A stretch of 64,000 nucleotides of DNA from Methanobrevibacter millerae. GTDB lineage: Archaea > Methanobacteriota > Methanobacteria > Methanobacteriales > Methanobacteriaceae. Each line of letters opens with the position of its first letter. The stretch's first letter is position 1. The stretch covers positions 2,030,001 to 2,094,000 of the forward strand of contig NZ_CP011266.1 in NCBI RefSeq assembly GCF_001477655.1, in the 5' to 3' direction. Shown here one piece after another: positions 47,746-56,634 of this stretch. Under the pieces are notes generated by a model. The model searched no databases. It saw only the letters and a program-made list of their open reading frames with translations, and was not told where the DNA came from. A program made the translations under genes and the position numbers.

Positions 47746-48840
47746 TTATCTTTCTAAATCGCCAGAAATGAATTTTTCAACATTATTATATGCTTCATCA
47801 TCAGTGTATTGAATTGGAGGATGTTTCATAGTGTAAGAAGAAATAGAAGTTAATTGTCCACCAATACCTCTTTCTAAACCAATTTTACAACATCTGACTG
47901 CATCAATTACACAGCCAGCAGAGTTAGGTGAGTCTTCAACACTTAATCTGAGTTCAATGTTCATTGGAACATCCCCAAAGGTACGTCCTTCCATTCTGAG
48001 GAAACATAATTTATTATCATTTTGCCATGGGACATAGTCACTAGGTCCAATATGAATATCCCTATCTTCCATTCTTTCTTTTAAAACGGATTGGACAGCT
48101 TCAGTTTTTGATTCTTTTTTAGAATCCAATCTGTCCCTATTGAGCATATTAAGAAAATCAGTGTTACCACCAGTATTAATTTGATAGGTCTTATCTAACT
48201 TTACACCCCTATCCATAAATAAACTAGCTAGTGTTCTATGAGTGATAGTAGCACCAATTTGAGCTTTGATATCGTCTCCAACAATAGGTATTCCTTTTTC
48301 TCTAAATTTAGCATCCCATTCATCATCACTTACAATGAATACTGGCATGCAGTTTACATAAGCGACACCTGCATCCAAAGCGCATTGTGCATAATATCTC
48401 GCAGCCTTTTCAGATCCGACAGGCAAATAGTTTACAAGAATTTCAGCACCGCTTTCTTTTAAAACTTCAACAACATCAACAGGATCTTCATCACTTACGA
48501 CAAAAGTATATTCATCATCATAATTAGACATATGTTCTGCAACACCATCTAAAACATGACCCATGCTTACTTTTGCATCATATTTTGGAATATCTTTTTG
48601 GAAAACGGTTGTACAGTTTGGTTTGGCAAATATTGCTTCATCAATAGTTTTTCCAACTTTCCTTTCATCAACATCAAAAGCAGCTACAACCTCTATATCA
48701 CTAGGTTTATAACCACCAATATCCCAATGCATTAATCCTATTGCATCTTCAGGGTTTTTTCCATCATAATAATGAATTCCTTGAATAAGTGAACTTGCAC
48801 AGTTACCTATTCCAACAATTGCTATTTTAATCTTGTTCAA
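47746..48840 (-). CDS. ino1: Inositol-1-phosphate synthase (archaeal type)
   Basis: The 364-residue protein matches the archaeal/actinobacterial MIPS family: KIAIVGIGNCASSLIQGIHYY (about residues 5-25), VVAAFDVDERKVGK (about 52-65), a central EILVNYLPVGSEKAARYYAQCALDAGVAYVNCMPVFI, and DDIKAQIGATITHRTLASLF. It converts glucose-6-phosphate to inositol-1-phosphate, the head-group precursor of archaetidylinositol. It is monocistronic, with a TATA-like tract in the A/T-rich divergent spacer before the prenyltransferase gene. Confidence 0.93.
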   Translation of the reverse strand: MNKIKIAIVGIGNCASSLIQGIHYYDGKNPEDAIGLMHWDIGGYKPSDIEVVAAFDVDERKVGKTIDEAIFAKPNCTTVFQKDIPKYDAKVSMGHVLDGVAEHMSNYDDEYTFVVSDEDPVDVVEVLKESGAEILVNYLPVGSEKAARYYAQCALDAGVAYVNCMPVFIVSDDEWDAKFREKGIPIVGDDIKAQIGATITHRTLASLFMDRGVKLDKTYQINTGGNTDFLNMLNRDRLDSKKESKTEAVQSVLKERMEDRDIHIGPSDYVPWQNDNKLCFLRMEGRTFGDVPMNIELRLSVEDSPNSAGCVIDAVRCCKIGLERGIGGQLTSISSYTMKHPPIQYTDDEAYNNVEKFISGDLER

Positions 48841-48956
48841 TTTAACACCAGCTAAAAAGTAATAATATAAATTTAATAAATAATATACTAATATATGTAT
48901 TACTTCACATAGTTTATATAATTATTGTTTAATGATATAATTTAAGGAGATATGCA

Positions 48957-49799
48957 ATGAATCCATATATAGAAATACTTAGGCCAGGAAATGTGATAAT
49001 GGCAATGATTGCCATCATACTTGTAGCTATAGTAGCACATTCAATTTCCATACCAATAATACTTGCAATGTTAGCAGTATTTTTTGAAATAAGTGCTGGA
49101 AATGTGATTAACGATTATTTCGATTATAAAATTGATTTGATTAATAAACCAGAAAGACCCATACCCTCAGGAAGAATAGGTCTTAAAACTGCTAGAAACT
49201 ATGCATATATATTGTTTTTATGTGGAACAATATGTGGATTTTTAATTAGCTATCTAACCAATAACTGGATTCCATTTATCATTGTTCTGTGTGCAGACAT
49301 TATACTTTACATATACGCTTACAAACTCAAGTCTACACCGTTAATAGGTAATTTAACTGTTGGATTTATGACCGGATTGTGCTTTGCATTCGGTGGATTT
49401 TCTATAGGCACACCACAAATGATTTATACTTCAATATTTTTAGGATTCTTTGCATTTGTAATGACTACTGCCCGTGAAATAACAAAAGACATTGAAGATA
49501 TTGAAGGAGACAAAGCAGAAGGTGCTAAAACTTTTCCAATACTTTACGGAACTAAAATATCTGCGATAATAACATTTATCTTAATTATCCTGGATTGTGT
49601 TTTATGCCCATTACTATACTTCCAGCACATATTCAGCATATTGTACTTAATCATAATATCCATTGCAGTTATACTCTTCATTTATGCTGGAATATTACTT
49701 ATTAGAAATCAGAACACAGAAACTGCATCCAAAGTTTCAAAATATTTAAAAATTGGAATGCTGATTGCATTTGTTTCATTTGCAATAGGATCATTTTAA
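48957..49799 (+). CDS. UbiA-family prenyltransferase (geranylgeranylglyceryl phosphate geranylgeranyltransferase)
   Basis: The 280-residue membrane protein has about eight hydrophobic segments and the two aspartate-rich motifs of the UbiA family: NVINDYFDYKIDLINKPERPIPSGRI (about residues 50-75), and the later REITKDIEDIEGDKAEGAKTFP (about 173-194). The archaeal homologue with this pattern is digeranylgeranylglyceryl phosphate synthase, which attaches the second geranylgeranyl chain in ether-lipid synthesis. AAGGAGATATGCA precedes the ATG. Confidence 0.9.
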   Translation: MNPYIEILRPGNVIMAMIAIILVAIVAHSISIPIILAMLAVFFEISAGNVINDYFDYKIDLINKPERPIPSGRIGLKTARNYAYILFLCGTICGFLISYLTNNWIPFIIVLCADIILYIYAYKLKSTPLIGNLTVGFMTGLCFAFGGFSIGTPQMIYTSIFLGFFAFVMTTAREITKDIEDIEGDKAEGAKTFPILYGTKISAIITFILIILDCVLCPLLYFQHIFSILYLIIISIAVILFIYAGILLIRNQNTETASKVSKYLKIGMLIAFVSFAIGSF

Positions 49800-51368
49800 G
49801 TGATTATTATGAATTTCAACATAACCGATAAAAAAGAAATAATATTGATTACTTTAATAAGCTCAATACTTGTTGCTTATTACATTAATTTCAATAATAA
49901 TTTGGGAATATACTGCTCAGATGTTTATGTCTATCTGTTAAATGCACTATATTTTGCAGGAACAAACATCCACTCAACAAAATCCATTTATTTATCCCCA
50001 GTAGTCTGTTTTTTAACATCCCTGATTTTTGATTTGGGCTATGTTGACAAAGTTGCAATTTTTATATCAACAGGAATACTTGCAATAATCGGAAACATAG
50101 GTCTTTATTTACTTTTAAGATTAAGATTTAATAATTTATTAAGCTTTACTGGAACAATAATTTATACAACACTTGCACTCAATTTAGCCTGGCTTGCAAA
50201 CGGCAGCCTGGACATACCCGCAGTAACATTCACCATTTGGGCAGTATACTTTGCAATACTGGCCATCAAAAAAAATCCAAAATATTATATAGCCCTATTT
50301 CCTTTGCTTGTTATAGGATTTTTCACAAGGTATACCGTTGGTTTGATTTTACCGCCATTATTTTTATATTACGTCCTTGAAAATTCATTTAAGATAAAAC
50401 GTGAAGAAATTAAATTCATTGCAATAGGACTGATTATGGCAATCCTATTATTTGCAATTATTTTTTCAACCATAAACTACATGGGTAACGGATTTATTGC
50501 TTTCGATGGTTTGCTTTCAAGCGGAGTTAGCGGTAACCTTGGATCTACACATGACAACTCATATAATCCCGACCTTGGATATTATCTAGTGAATATGGGA
50601 AATTTCATTTCTTCATCAAATACGACATTTGTTGCCAAAACTCCATCACTGGCAAATCCAACAATACTTTCAGGATTAGTATTTCTGATTTTGATTATTG
50701 GAGCAGCATTATGGGTCAGAAGAACGAATTTTGATATAAATAAAACAAAAACTGCAGGAATAATAATTTGTTTAATAGCATTAGTTACCTTTACTCAATT
50801 CAGTTCAACAATTACAATCATCCTAACAATGATTGGACTATTCTTAATCGGAAAGGACAGCAAATATAAAATGGCAATTTTTATGCTGGCATGGATTTTA
50901 AGCTATTTCATTTTCCAGTCATACTATATAGTAAAAGTTAACAGATACATCATTCCAACATTTCCTCCATTAATCTATTTTTTAATGGTGAGCATTGATG
51001 AGATTAATGCTAAAATAAATAGGAAAAACATTCTGCCAATAATATTAATTGTTTTGTTTTTAATTCAAGGATTTGCATTCACATACACATTCGAACAGAC
51101 AGATGAATTCAACTCACCTGAGCTGATGACAAATTACATTAAGGAAAATATAGATAACTGGAGTGAAATCCAAATAGGAAACTACAATATACGACCATAC
51201 TATTGGTATTTAGGCCTAAACTCACCGGGAATTGAAAGCGGCAATACACAGAAAATTATAGACAGCAATGTTAGTTATTACATCTCGAATCATCCTCAAA
51301 AGAACTTAACGAATTATACTGAAATCAAAAATATTAATGATCTTTATTTATACAAAAGAAATGGATAA
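49800..51368 (+). CDS. Polytopic membrane glycosyltransferase (GT39/GT-C type)
   Basis: The 522-residue protein has about ten to eleven hydrophobic helices, a first loop with the acidic motif YCSDVYVYLLNALYF and a soluble C-terminal tail, which is the plan of GT-C enzymes that use polyprenyl-phosphate sugars. Several segments (SLDIPAVTFTIWAVYFAILA; YYIVKVNRYIIPTFPPLIYF) fit the GT39/ArnT-like group. Substrate and acceptor are unknown. The frame begins at a GTG (49800), while ATG 49809 is an equally plausible start. It follows the prenyltransferase gene directly and may be co-transcribed. Confidence 0.7.
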   Translation: MIIMNFNITDKKEIILITLISSILVAYYINFNNNLGIYCSDVYVYLLNALYFAGTNIHSTKSIYLSPVVCFLTSLIFDLGYVDKVAIFISTGILAIIGNIGLYLLLRLRFNNLLSFTGTIIYTTLALNLAWLANGSLDIPAVTFTIWAVYFAILAIKKNPKYYIALFPLLVIGFFTRYTVGLILPPLFLYYVLENSFKIKREEIKFIAIGLIMAILLFAIIFSTINYMGNGFIAFDGLLSSGVSGNLGSTHDNSYNPDLGYYLVNMGNFISSSNTTFVAKTPSLANPTILSGLVFLILIIGAALWVRRTNFDINKTKTAGIIICLIALVTFTQFSSTITIILTMIGLFLIGKDSKYKMAIFMLAWILSYFIFQSYYIVKVNRYIIPTFPPLIYFLMVSIDEINAKINRKNILPIILIVLFLIQGFAFTYTFEQTDEFNSPELMTNYIKENIDNWSEIQIGNYNIRPYYWYLGLNSPGIESGNTQKIIDSNVSYYISNHPQKNLTNYTEIKNINDLYLYKRNG

Positions 51369-51477
51369 ATACAATTTTTTTGATTTTCATATTCGCAATA
51401 TGATGATTAAAATGAATATATTTAATAATAAAAAAATATCATATCTAATAATATAAAGGCAAATTAAAGAGGATATT

Positions 51478-52995
51478 ATGAAAGTTGTATGTTGTAAGAA
51501 CTGTGGTGCTAAATACCAACTCGATGATAATGACGATATTACATCATTTGAGTGTTCTTCATGTGCAGGTGACTTAGAACTTTTAGAAAATTATTCTAAT
51601 GAAAACTCACAAGGTCACGGTATATTAAGTTCAATAAAATATGATAATTCACAAATTGTTCAATGTGAGGATTGTGGATTGAAATATAAAATAAAGGCAA
51701 ATGACAATATACTGGACTACGAATGTGACAGCTGTGGAGGTTCTTTAAGATATCTTGATTCTGAAATGAATAAAGAATTAGATGAATATATTGATGAAAG
51801 AAAAAAAGAACTTGCTGAAATTAGAAAAAATCAACAGGAAACACCTGATGAGGAACAAAGTGCTGAAAATCAACACTCCATAAAATCCATTACTAATAAA
51901 CTTGAAACTTTCTTTTCAGAAGATGAAATGCAGAAAATTGCAGAAGAAGAGCTTGAAGAAGAAAAATTACAAGTTGAATATGCGCCAAGAACTGCAAGAA
52001 CAACAATTCCAAAACCGGTTTTATCAAAATTTGAAAAAGAATTTGCTGTTCCAAAATCCAATGATTATAATATATTAAAAAATTTCTTAAAAGATGAATT
52101 TTTTAAAGGCATGAAAGTATATTATCAGGACATACCTGAAAGAGAATCTTCAGGAATACTTGGAAACTTGAAAAGTAAATTAGTAATTAACGAACCAGGA
52201 GACGGAATCGTTTCAACTGATAGATTAGTTGATGATGGACCTGACTTTGACATGAAGAATTTATCAACAGATCACTATATCATCATTGCAGGTATTGTAA
52301 TATTTATTTTAAGCATAATAGAAGTCATATTAGTTAACAGTGGAGTAGGACTTGCAGCCTTATTAATTGCAATCGTCATTATAGCATTTGGATTTTATAG
52401 AACTAAAGATACACAGGAAACTACTGTTAGGACAAGAATTATTAGGGAACACTTGTTAACTTTACCTCAAGAGTATTATGTATTCTATAATGTAAAAACC
52501 CCAACTTCACCTGCTGGAATTAACCATGTTGTTGTTGGACCTACAGGAATCTATGCACTTCTTTCCCAAAAATATAATCCTAAAAATAGATTAAATTCTG
52601 AAAATGAAAATATTGAATTGATTAAATCTGCTGAAGCAGATGAAGCAAAATTCGAAATTGCAGATGTGGGAAACAGAAGACGATTTAGATATACAACAAA
52701 ACAAGCAAAATTTTCACAAGATAATGCCATAAAACAAAAAGCATTAACACTAGGCGAAGATTTAATTAATTTCCTTAATGACAATAATATTAGAAACTGT
52801 TTTGTAGAGCCCCTAGTCGGTTTTATTAACAATGAAGTTGTTGTAATAAATATGCCTTTGACTGATGAAGACTTATTTATTGATGAATTGCTAAATACTA
52901 TTCAAAATAGTACTATTAAATTAAATTCTGATACAATAGATAAATGTGCAGTATTGCTTAGCAAATACTCTGCAGATTGTTCTTCAGAATTTTAA
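51478..52995 (+). CDS. Zinc-ribbon, membrane and NERD-like protein
   Basis: The 505-residue protein starts with two short zinc ribbons: CKNCGAKY with CSSCAGDL, then CEDCGLKY with CDSCGGSL. A charged coiled-coil segment follows (about residues 95-170), then a conserved block, two hydrophobic helices near 263-305, and a C-terminal domain with EYYVFYNVKTPTSPAGINHVVVGPTGIYAL. This resembles the NERD (nuclease-related) domain core. The function is unknown; the layout suggests a membrane-tethered nucleic-acid or zinc-sensing protein. GAGGATATT precedes the ATG. An insertion sequence lies 20 bases downstream of the stop. Confidence 0.75.
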   Translation: MKVVCCKNCGAKYQLDDNDDITSFECSSCAGDLELLENYSNENSQGHGILSSIKYDNSQIVQCEDCGLKYKIKANDNILDYECDSCGGSLRYLDSEMNKELDEYIDERKKELAEIRKNQQETPDEEQSAENQHSIKSITNKLETFFSEDEMQKIAEEELEEEKLQVEYAPRTARTTIPKPVLSKFEKEFAVPKSNDYNILKNFLKDEFFKGMKVYYQDIPERESSGILGNLKSKLVINEPGDGIVSTDRLVDDGPDFDMKNLSTDHYIIIAGIVIFILSIIEVILVNSGVGLAALLIAIVIIAFGFYRTKDTQETTVRTRIIREHLLTLPQEYYVFYNVKTPTSPAGINHVVVGPTGIYALLSQKYNPKNRLNSENENIELIKSAEADEAKFEIADVGNRRRFRYTTKQAKFSQDNAIKQKALTLGEDLINFLNDNNIRNCFVEPLVGFINNEVVVINMPLTDEDLFIDELLNTIQNSTIKLNSDTIDKCAVLLSKYSADCSSEF

Positions 52996-53006
52996 TTTTA
53001 TTTTCT

Positions 53007-53032
53007 TTTTTTAATCATTCCTAGAAACTTAA
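53007..53032 (+). repeat. Left target duplication and inverted repeat of IS 2
   Basis: TTTTTTAAT at 53007-53015 is the 9-base target duplication. CATTCCTAGAAACTTAA at 53016-53032 is the terminal inverted repeat, 17 bases matching. Confidence 0.88.
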
Positions 53033-54773
53033 TATATTTTTGGATGAAATTTTTCATCATAATTGGTTTTTAATAACATTGTTATATTATTTTGGTATGG
53101 ATAATTGATTTTTCGTAAGTTTTTTATATTATTTGTGAACAAAAAATTAAACAAGATTTAAAAACTCACTAATTTTTGTGTGTTGAATTGTTGATTAGTG
53201 TGTTTTTTTCTTGTTTCCCGGATGTTTGTTATTAACATCTGGGGTTTTTCGCTCTTTTTCATCATATTGATGTTCTTCGTATTGTGTTAGTTCTTTGGAT
53301 GCTTCTTTTATTATAAAATCGATTATTTCTTCTCTTTTTGTTCTCGATCCAAATAGTATGTCAAAGAAGAATAAATAGATATTTCCTATTATTTTTGCGA
53401 AATTCGACTGATAAATTATTTTTTTATCTTTATTTCTGGGTGTTCTTGTTATATTGTTTTCTGCGTGGTTTTTTATGGTTATTGCTAGGTTATAAACGAA
53501 TATATGTGCGTAAAAATCTTGTTCGATTATTTGTCTTCGTATTCCGCTGAAATCTTCGATTTCGATGAGATTTTTTAATCTATCGAATCCTGTTTCTACT
53601 GTCCATCTTTTTGCATATAATTCTTTTAAATCTTCTGTTGAGAATTCTTCTGGTGTTAAATTTGTTGCTAGTATTTCTGGTTCTTCATTTCCAATATCTA
53701 TTAATGCTATTCTTATTTCTAATCGTCCCATTTTTCTTGCTTTTTCTTTTAAATTTTCATCATCAAATTTCTTTAATCTGTTGTTTGTCATGTTGATTTG
53801 TATTATTTCATCATTGGTTTTCATTTGTTTAATTTGATGTGCAAATACGTTTTTTGGTAGTCTTATTAAAAATTTTGAGTTCAAATCAATAGTTTTTGCC
53901 ATTAATTCGATTGATGGATAACCCCTGTCATAAATTGTAATTAATTTTGTGATGTCTAATCGTTGTTTTAAGTTATTTAGATGTTCTATTGCTAAATCAA
54001 TTTCATTTACTACTGTTTCAACAATTTTTACAGTTAAAATATGTTTGGAATGCACATCCAATACGCATGAAACTCTTGCACGAATTCTTTTTTCTTTTAA
54101 CAAGTTTTCATCACCAACAGGAAATTCTTCACGTGTTAAAGTAACATTTGGAAGATCAACAATACTCCCATCACACGCACTGACAATATATCCTTTAAAT
54201 TTTGAAAATCCTGGAAATTTGTTATATAATTCATCAATAAAACATTCATACATGTCAATAAACACTTTAGGGTCAATAAACATTCTCTGTTTTCCAATTC
54301 CCTGACTCGAAATCGTTTCAAAATCTTTCTTCATCCACATAGTAAAAAATCTAATCGTTTCAATATAACTAGTACAGCTCCTTTGGGAAAGAATAAATGC
54401 AGTATATTCTTTTTGAGTCATTTTTCTATCCCTAATAAATCGATTATCTTCAGTAATATATCTTTTTGATATAAAACACTCAAATAATCGAAAAAAATTT
54501 TTGATAAACCTATCAAAAGAATACATAAAATACTCCTCCAATTAACTAAATTCGTAATCAAAAAACTTCAATTACATATATAATTATATATAACTCATAA
54601 TATTTAAAATAAACTATTAATAATTATTAAAATAAGATATAAATAAATTAAAAGTAATTAAACAAGTATTAAAATAAATAACGTTTGATTCAATTAAAAT
54701 AAATAAAAATTAGATGTTTTCAATATTGAAAACATAGTTAAAAATAAGTTAAATCCTTAAGTTTCTAGGAATG
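53016..54773 (-). mobile_element. Complete IS4-family insertion sequence (IS 2)
   Basis: This 1758-base element has 17-base perfect terminal inverted repeats (CATTCCTAGAAACTTAA) and is flanked by the 9-base duplication TTTTTTAAT. It carries one minus-strand transposase gene. The 232-base leader inside the transposase-proximal end contains a perfect 22-base palindrome with half-site ATGTTTTCAAT at 54714-54735. Its repeats and protein differ from IS 1, so the two are separate elements. The insertion sits just after the zinc-ribbon/NERD gene without disrupting it. Confidence 0.92.
53195..54541 (-). CDS. IS4-family transposase of IS 2
   Basis: The 448-residue protein has the DDE core: SACDGSIVDLPN carries the first aspartate, LITIYDRGYPSIELMAKT the second, and the YREK signature is YAKRWTVETGFDRLK, fitting Y-(2)-R-(3)-E-(6)-K. 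The N-terminal region (TEDNRFIRDRKMTQKEYTAF) aligns with that of the other transposase. A second ATG five codons in (MYSFDRF) is the more likely start, as AGGAGTATTTT lies upstream of it. Confidence 0.93.
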   Translation of the reverse strand: MEEYFMYSFDRFIKNFFRLFECFISKRYITEDNRFIRDRKMTQKEYTAFILSQRSCTSYIETIRFFTMWMKKDFETISSQGIGKQRMFIDPKVFIDMYECFIDELYNKFPGFSKFKGYIVSACDGSIVDLPNVTLTREEFPVGDENLLKEKRIRARVSCVLDVHSKHILTVKIVETVVNEIDLAIEHLNNLKQRLDITKLITIYDRGYPSIELMAKTIDLNSKFLIRLPKNVFAHQIKQMKTNDEIIQINMTNNRLKKFDDENLKEKARKMGRLEIRIALIDIGNEEPEILATNLTPEEFSTEDLKELYAKRWTVETGFDRLKNLIEIEDFSGIRRQIIEQDFYAHIFVYNLAITIKNHAENNITRTPRNKDKKIIYQSNFAKIIGNIYLFFFDILFGSRTKREEIIDFIIKEASKELTQYEEHQYDEKERKTPDVNNKHPGNKKKTH

Positions 54774-54882
54774 TTTTTTAATGACAAATTAAATTAATAG
54801 TTTAATATAAAAATAGAATAATTCTAATACTAAAATCAATAATTATTAATCGAACAATTTATTCGAGCATATCATCTATGAA
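54542..54882. other. Gene-free stretch: IS 2 leader and right flank
   Basis: Positions 54542-54773 are the transposase leader inside IS 2, including the palindrome at 54714-54735. The target duplication follows at 54774-54782. Positions 54783-54882 are the chromosomal tail of the zinc-ribbon/TPR gene, A/T-rich with nothing else recognisable. Confidence 0.6.
54757..54782 (+). repeat. Right inverted repeat and target duplication of IS 2
   Basis: Positions 54757-54773 are the inverted copy of the left end, and TTTTTTAAT at 54774-54782 is the second duplication. Confidence 0.88.
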
Positions 54883-55584
54883 TCATTCTTCTTTTAATTT
54901 TTTCAAACAAAAATCCCATTTAGTCTTTGATGATGCACTAAGAGGAGAAATAATACTGGCTTTTTTAAAAAATTTGTCTGCTTCCAAATAATCTTTTTTA
55001 TCAAAATAAACTAAAGCCTTGCCATTTAATGCATCAAAGTTTTTATCATCTATGTTTAAAACGGAATCATAGACATCATTCGCATAATCCAAATCCCCTT
55101 TTAAAAATGATGCCCTTGCAATATATTCTCTAGCTTTAATATTATTTTCATTAAGAGCCAAACTGTTAATCAACTCTTCAATAGCTTCATCATATCTTCC
55201 TACATTAATTAAAGCTCTTCCTTTTAAGTAGTAAGCTTCCCAATTCCTTTCATCTATAACCAGTGCCTTATTACAAAGATGTATTACTCTTTGATTATCT
55301 CCAGAATTTTCTAATTTTTTTCTGGCACGGTAAATATAGAATTCATCCCTATTCAATGCCTTTTTAGAATTTTTGGAAAAATCATCAAATGCATCCCCAA
55401 TATCAATATCATCCAACATTTCTAAAGTATTATTTTTTAAATGATTCATATCATCCAAAAACTGATTAAAAATAGATTCAACAAAGTATTCAGTATCTTC
55501 AGGATTTTTTAATTCATTTCCACATTCGGGACATACTTTTTCATAGCCTTCCAATTTATAACCGCATTCATGACAAAATTTCAT
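54883..55584 (-). CDS. Zinc-ribbon TPR-repeat protein
   Basis: The 233-residue protein starts with a zinc ribbon (CHECGYKL with CPECGNEL), continues with an acidic helical region, and ends in about four tetratricopeptide repeats (WEAYYLKGRALINVGRYDEA; KAREYIARASFLKGDLDYA; FDALNGKALVYFDKKDYLEA). Such proteins are common scaffolds in methanogens; the partner is unknown. The frame is open to a TTG at 55594-55596, but GGTGGTGA lies directly before the ATG at 55582-55584, which is therefore the start. It follows neuB by 22 bases on the same strand. Confidence 0.85.
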   Translation of the reverse strand: MKFCHECGYKLEGYEKVCPECGNELKNPEDTEYFVESIFNQFLDDMNHLKNNTLEMLDDIDIGDAFDDFSKNSKKALNRDEFYIYRARKKLENSGDNQRVIHLCNKALVIDERNWEAYYLKGRALINVGRYDEAIEELINSLALNENNIKAREYIARASFLKGDLDYANDVYDSVLNIDDKNFDALNGKALVYFDKKDYLEADKFFKKASIISPLSASSKTKWDFCLKKLKEE

Positions 55585-55606
55585 GTTCACCACCAAAAAT
55601 TATTCA

Positions 55607-56626
55607 TTATCCAATCATGTCAAAATCAATTAATGTATCTTTTGAAATATCCACCAAAGCGGTTTTACCAATAACTTCATTAATTTTTGCAGGAGCTATT
55701 CCAGTTCCCGGCATTTTAAATGCTATTAAATCAGCCGTAATTTTTTCACCTTTTTTAATATCCTGAATTAAAACAATAGAACGTCTAGATTCACGCTTTG
55801 AAGAAGACTCGCAAATCAAAGGTTGTTTGTTTTTCATTCCACTAATCTGAGATAAAAAACCAATATTTGTTTTGAAAATCATCACATCCTCCGGATCCAT
55901 AGAATGATTATGGTCATTTCCTGGAAGAGATTTATCTAGAGTAAAATGCTTTTCTATAATTCCTGCACCATAATTATAGGCAGTAGTTAAAACAAACATG
56001 TTTAAATCAGGTTTAGTGTGATCAGAATATCCTATCTCATAATCAGGAAAACTTTGAGCCAAATCCTTAATCATTGCCAAATTAGCATCCTTATATTCTG
56101 TAGGATATGCCAATACTGAATGCATAATGGCAATATCTACAGTTGATACTTCTTCAATAGCCCTGACAGCTTGTTTAACTTCATTTAATGTTGCAGCACC
56201 AGTTAACAACAACATAGGTTTATTTTTCTTTGCAATATATTGGATAAAAGGAATATTTGTTAAATCAGATGATGAAATTGGATAAATATCCATAAATTCA
56301 TCCAAATAATCTGCAGATTCAAAATCTAGTGGTGTTGATAAAAATCTTATTTTTAACTCATTACAATAATCAGACAATTCACGAAACTCTTCCCGTCCGA
56401 ATTTATCATATTTTTTAAATAAATCAAACTGATCAGTAGATTCTGCAGAAATAATGTTTTCAGTTTTGTATGATTCAAATTTAACAGCATCAACACCAGC
56501 TTTTTTAGCTTCCAAAATCATTAGTTTAGCCGCATCTATTTCAGAAATATCTTCCTTTTGAGCGATATCATAGTAATTAACACCAACATCAGCAATTAAA
56601 AATGGCTTTTTATAAAAAATATTCAT
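55607..56626 (-). CDS. neuB: N-acetylneuraminate-type synthase (nonulosonic acid synthase)
   Basis: The 339-residue protein is a NeuB-family enzyme: FLIADVGVNYYDIAQKED at the start, GVDAVKFESYKTENIIS, LSTPLDFESADYLDEF, the EIGYSDHTKPDLNMFVLTTAYNYGAGIIEKHFTLDKSLPGNDHNHSMDPE core with metal and phosphate ligands, and a C-terminal SAF-like domain (RRSIVLIQDIKKGEKIT). It condenses a hexose derivative with phosphoenolpyruvate. Whether the product is sialic, legionaminic or pseudaminic acid is open, but the PseG part of its neighbour favours a trideoxy sugar. The start is ATG 56624-56626, after AGGTGA. Confidence 0.9.
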   Translation of the reverse strand: MNIFYKKPFLIADVGVNYYDIAQKEDISEIDAAKLMILEAKKAGVDAVKFESYKTENIISAESTDQFDLFKKYDKFGREEFRELSDYCNELKIRFLSTPLDFESADYLDEFMDIYPISSSDLTNIPFIQYIAKKNKPMLLLTGAATLNEVKQAVRAIEEVSTVDIAIMHSVLAYPTEYKDANLAMIKDLAQSFPDYEIGYSDHTKPDLNMFVLTTAYNYGAGIIEKHFTLDKSLPGNDHNHSMDPEDVMIFKTNIGFLSQISGMKNKQPLICESSSKRESRRSIVLIQDIKKGEKITADLIAFKMPGTGIAPAKINEVIGKTALVDISKDTLIDFDMIG

Positions 56627-56634
56627 TTTTTCAC

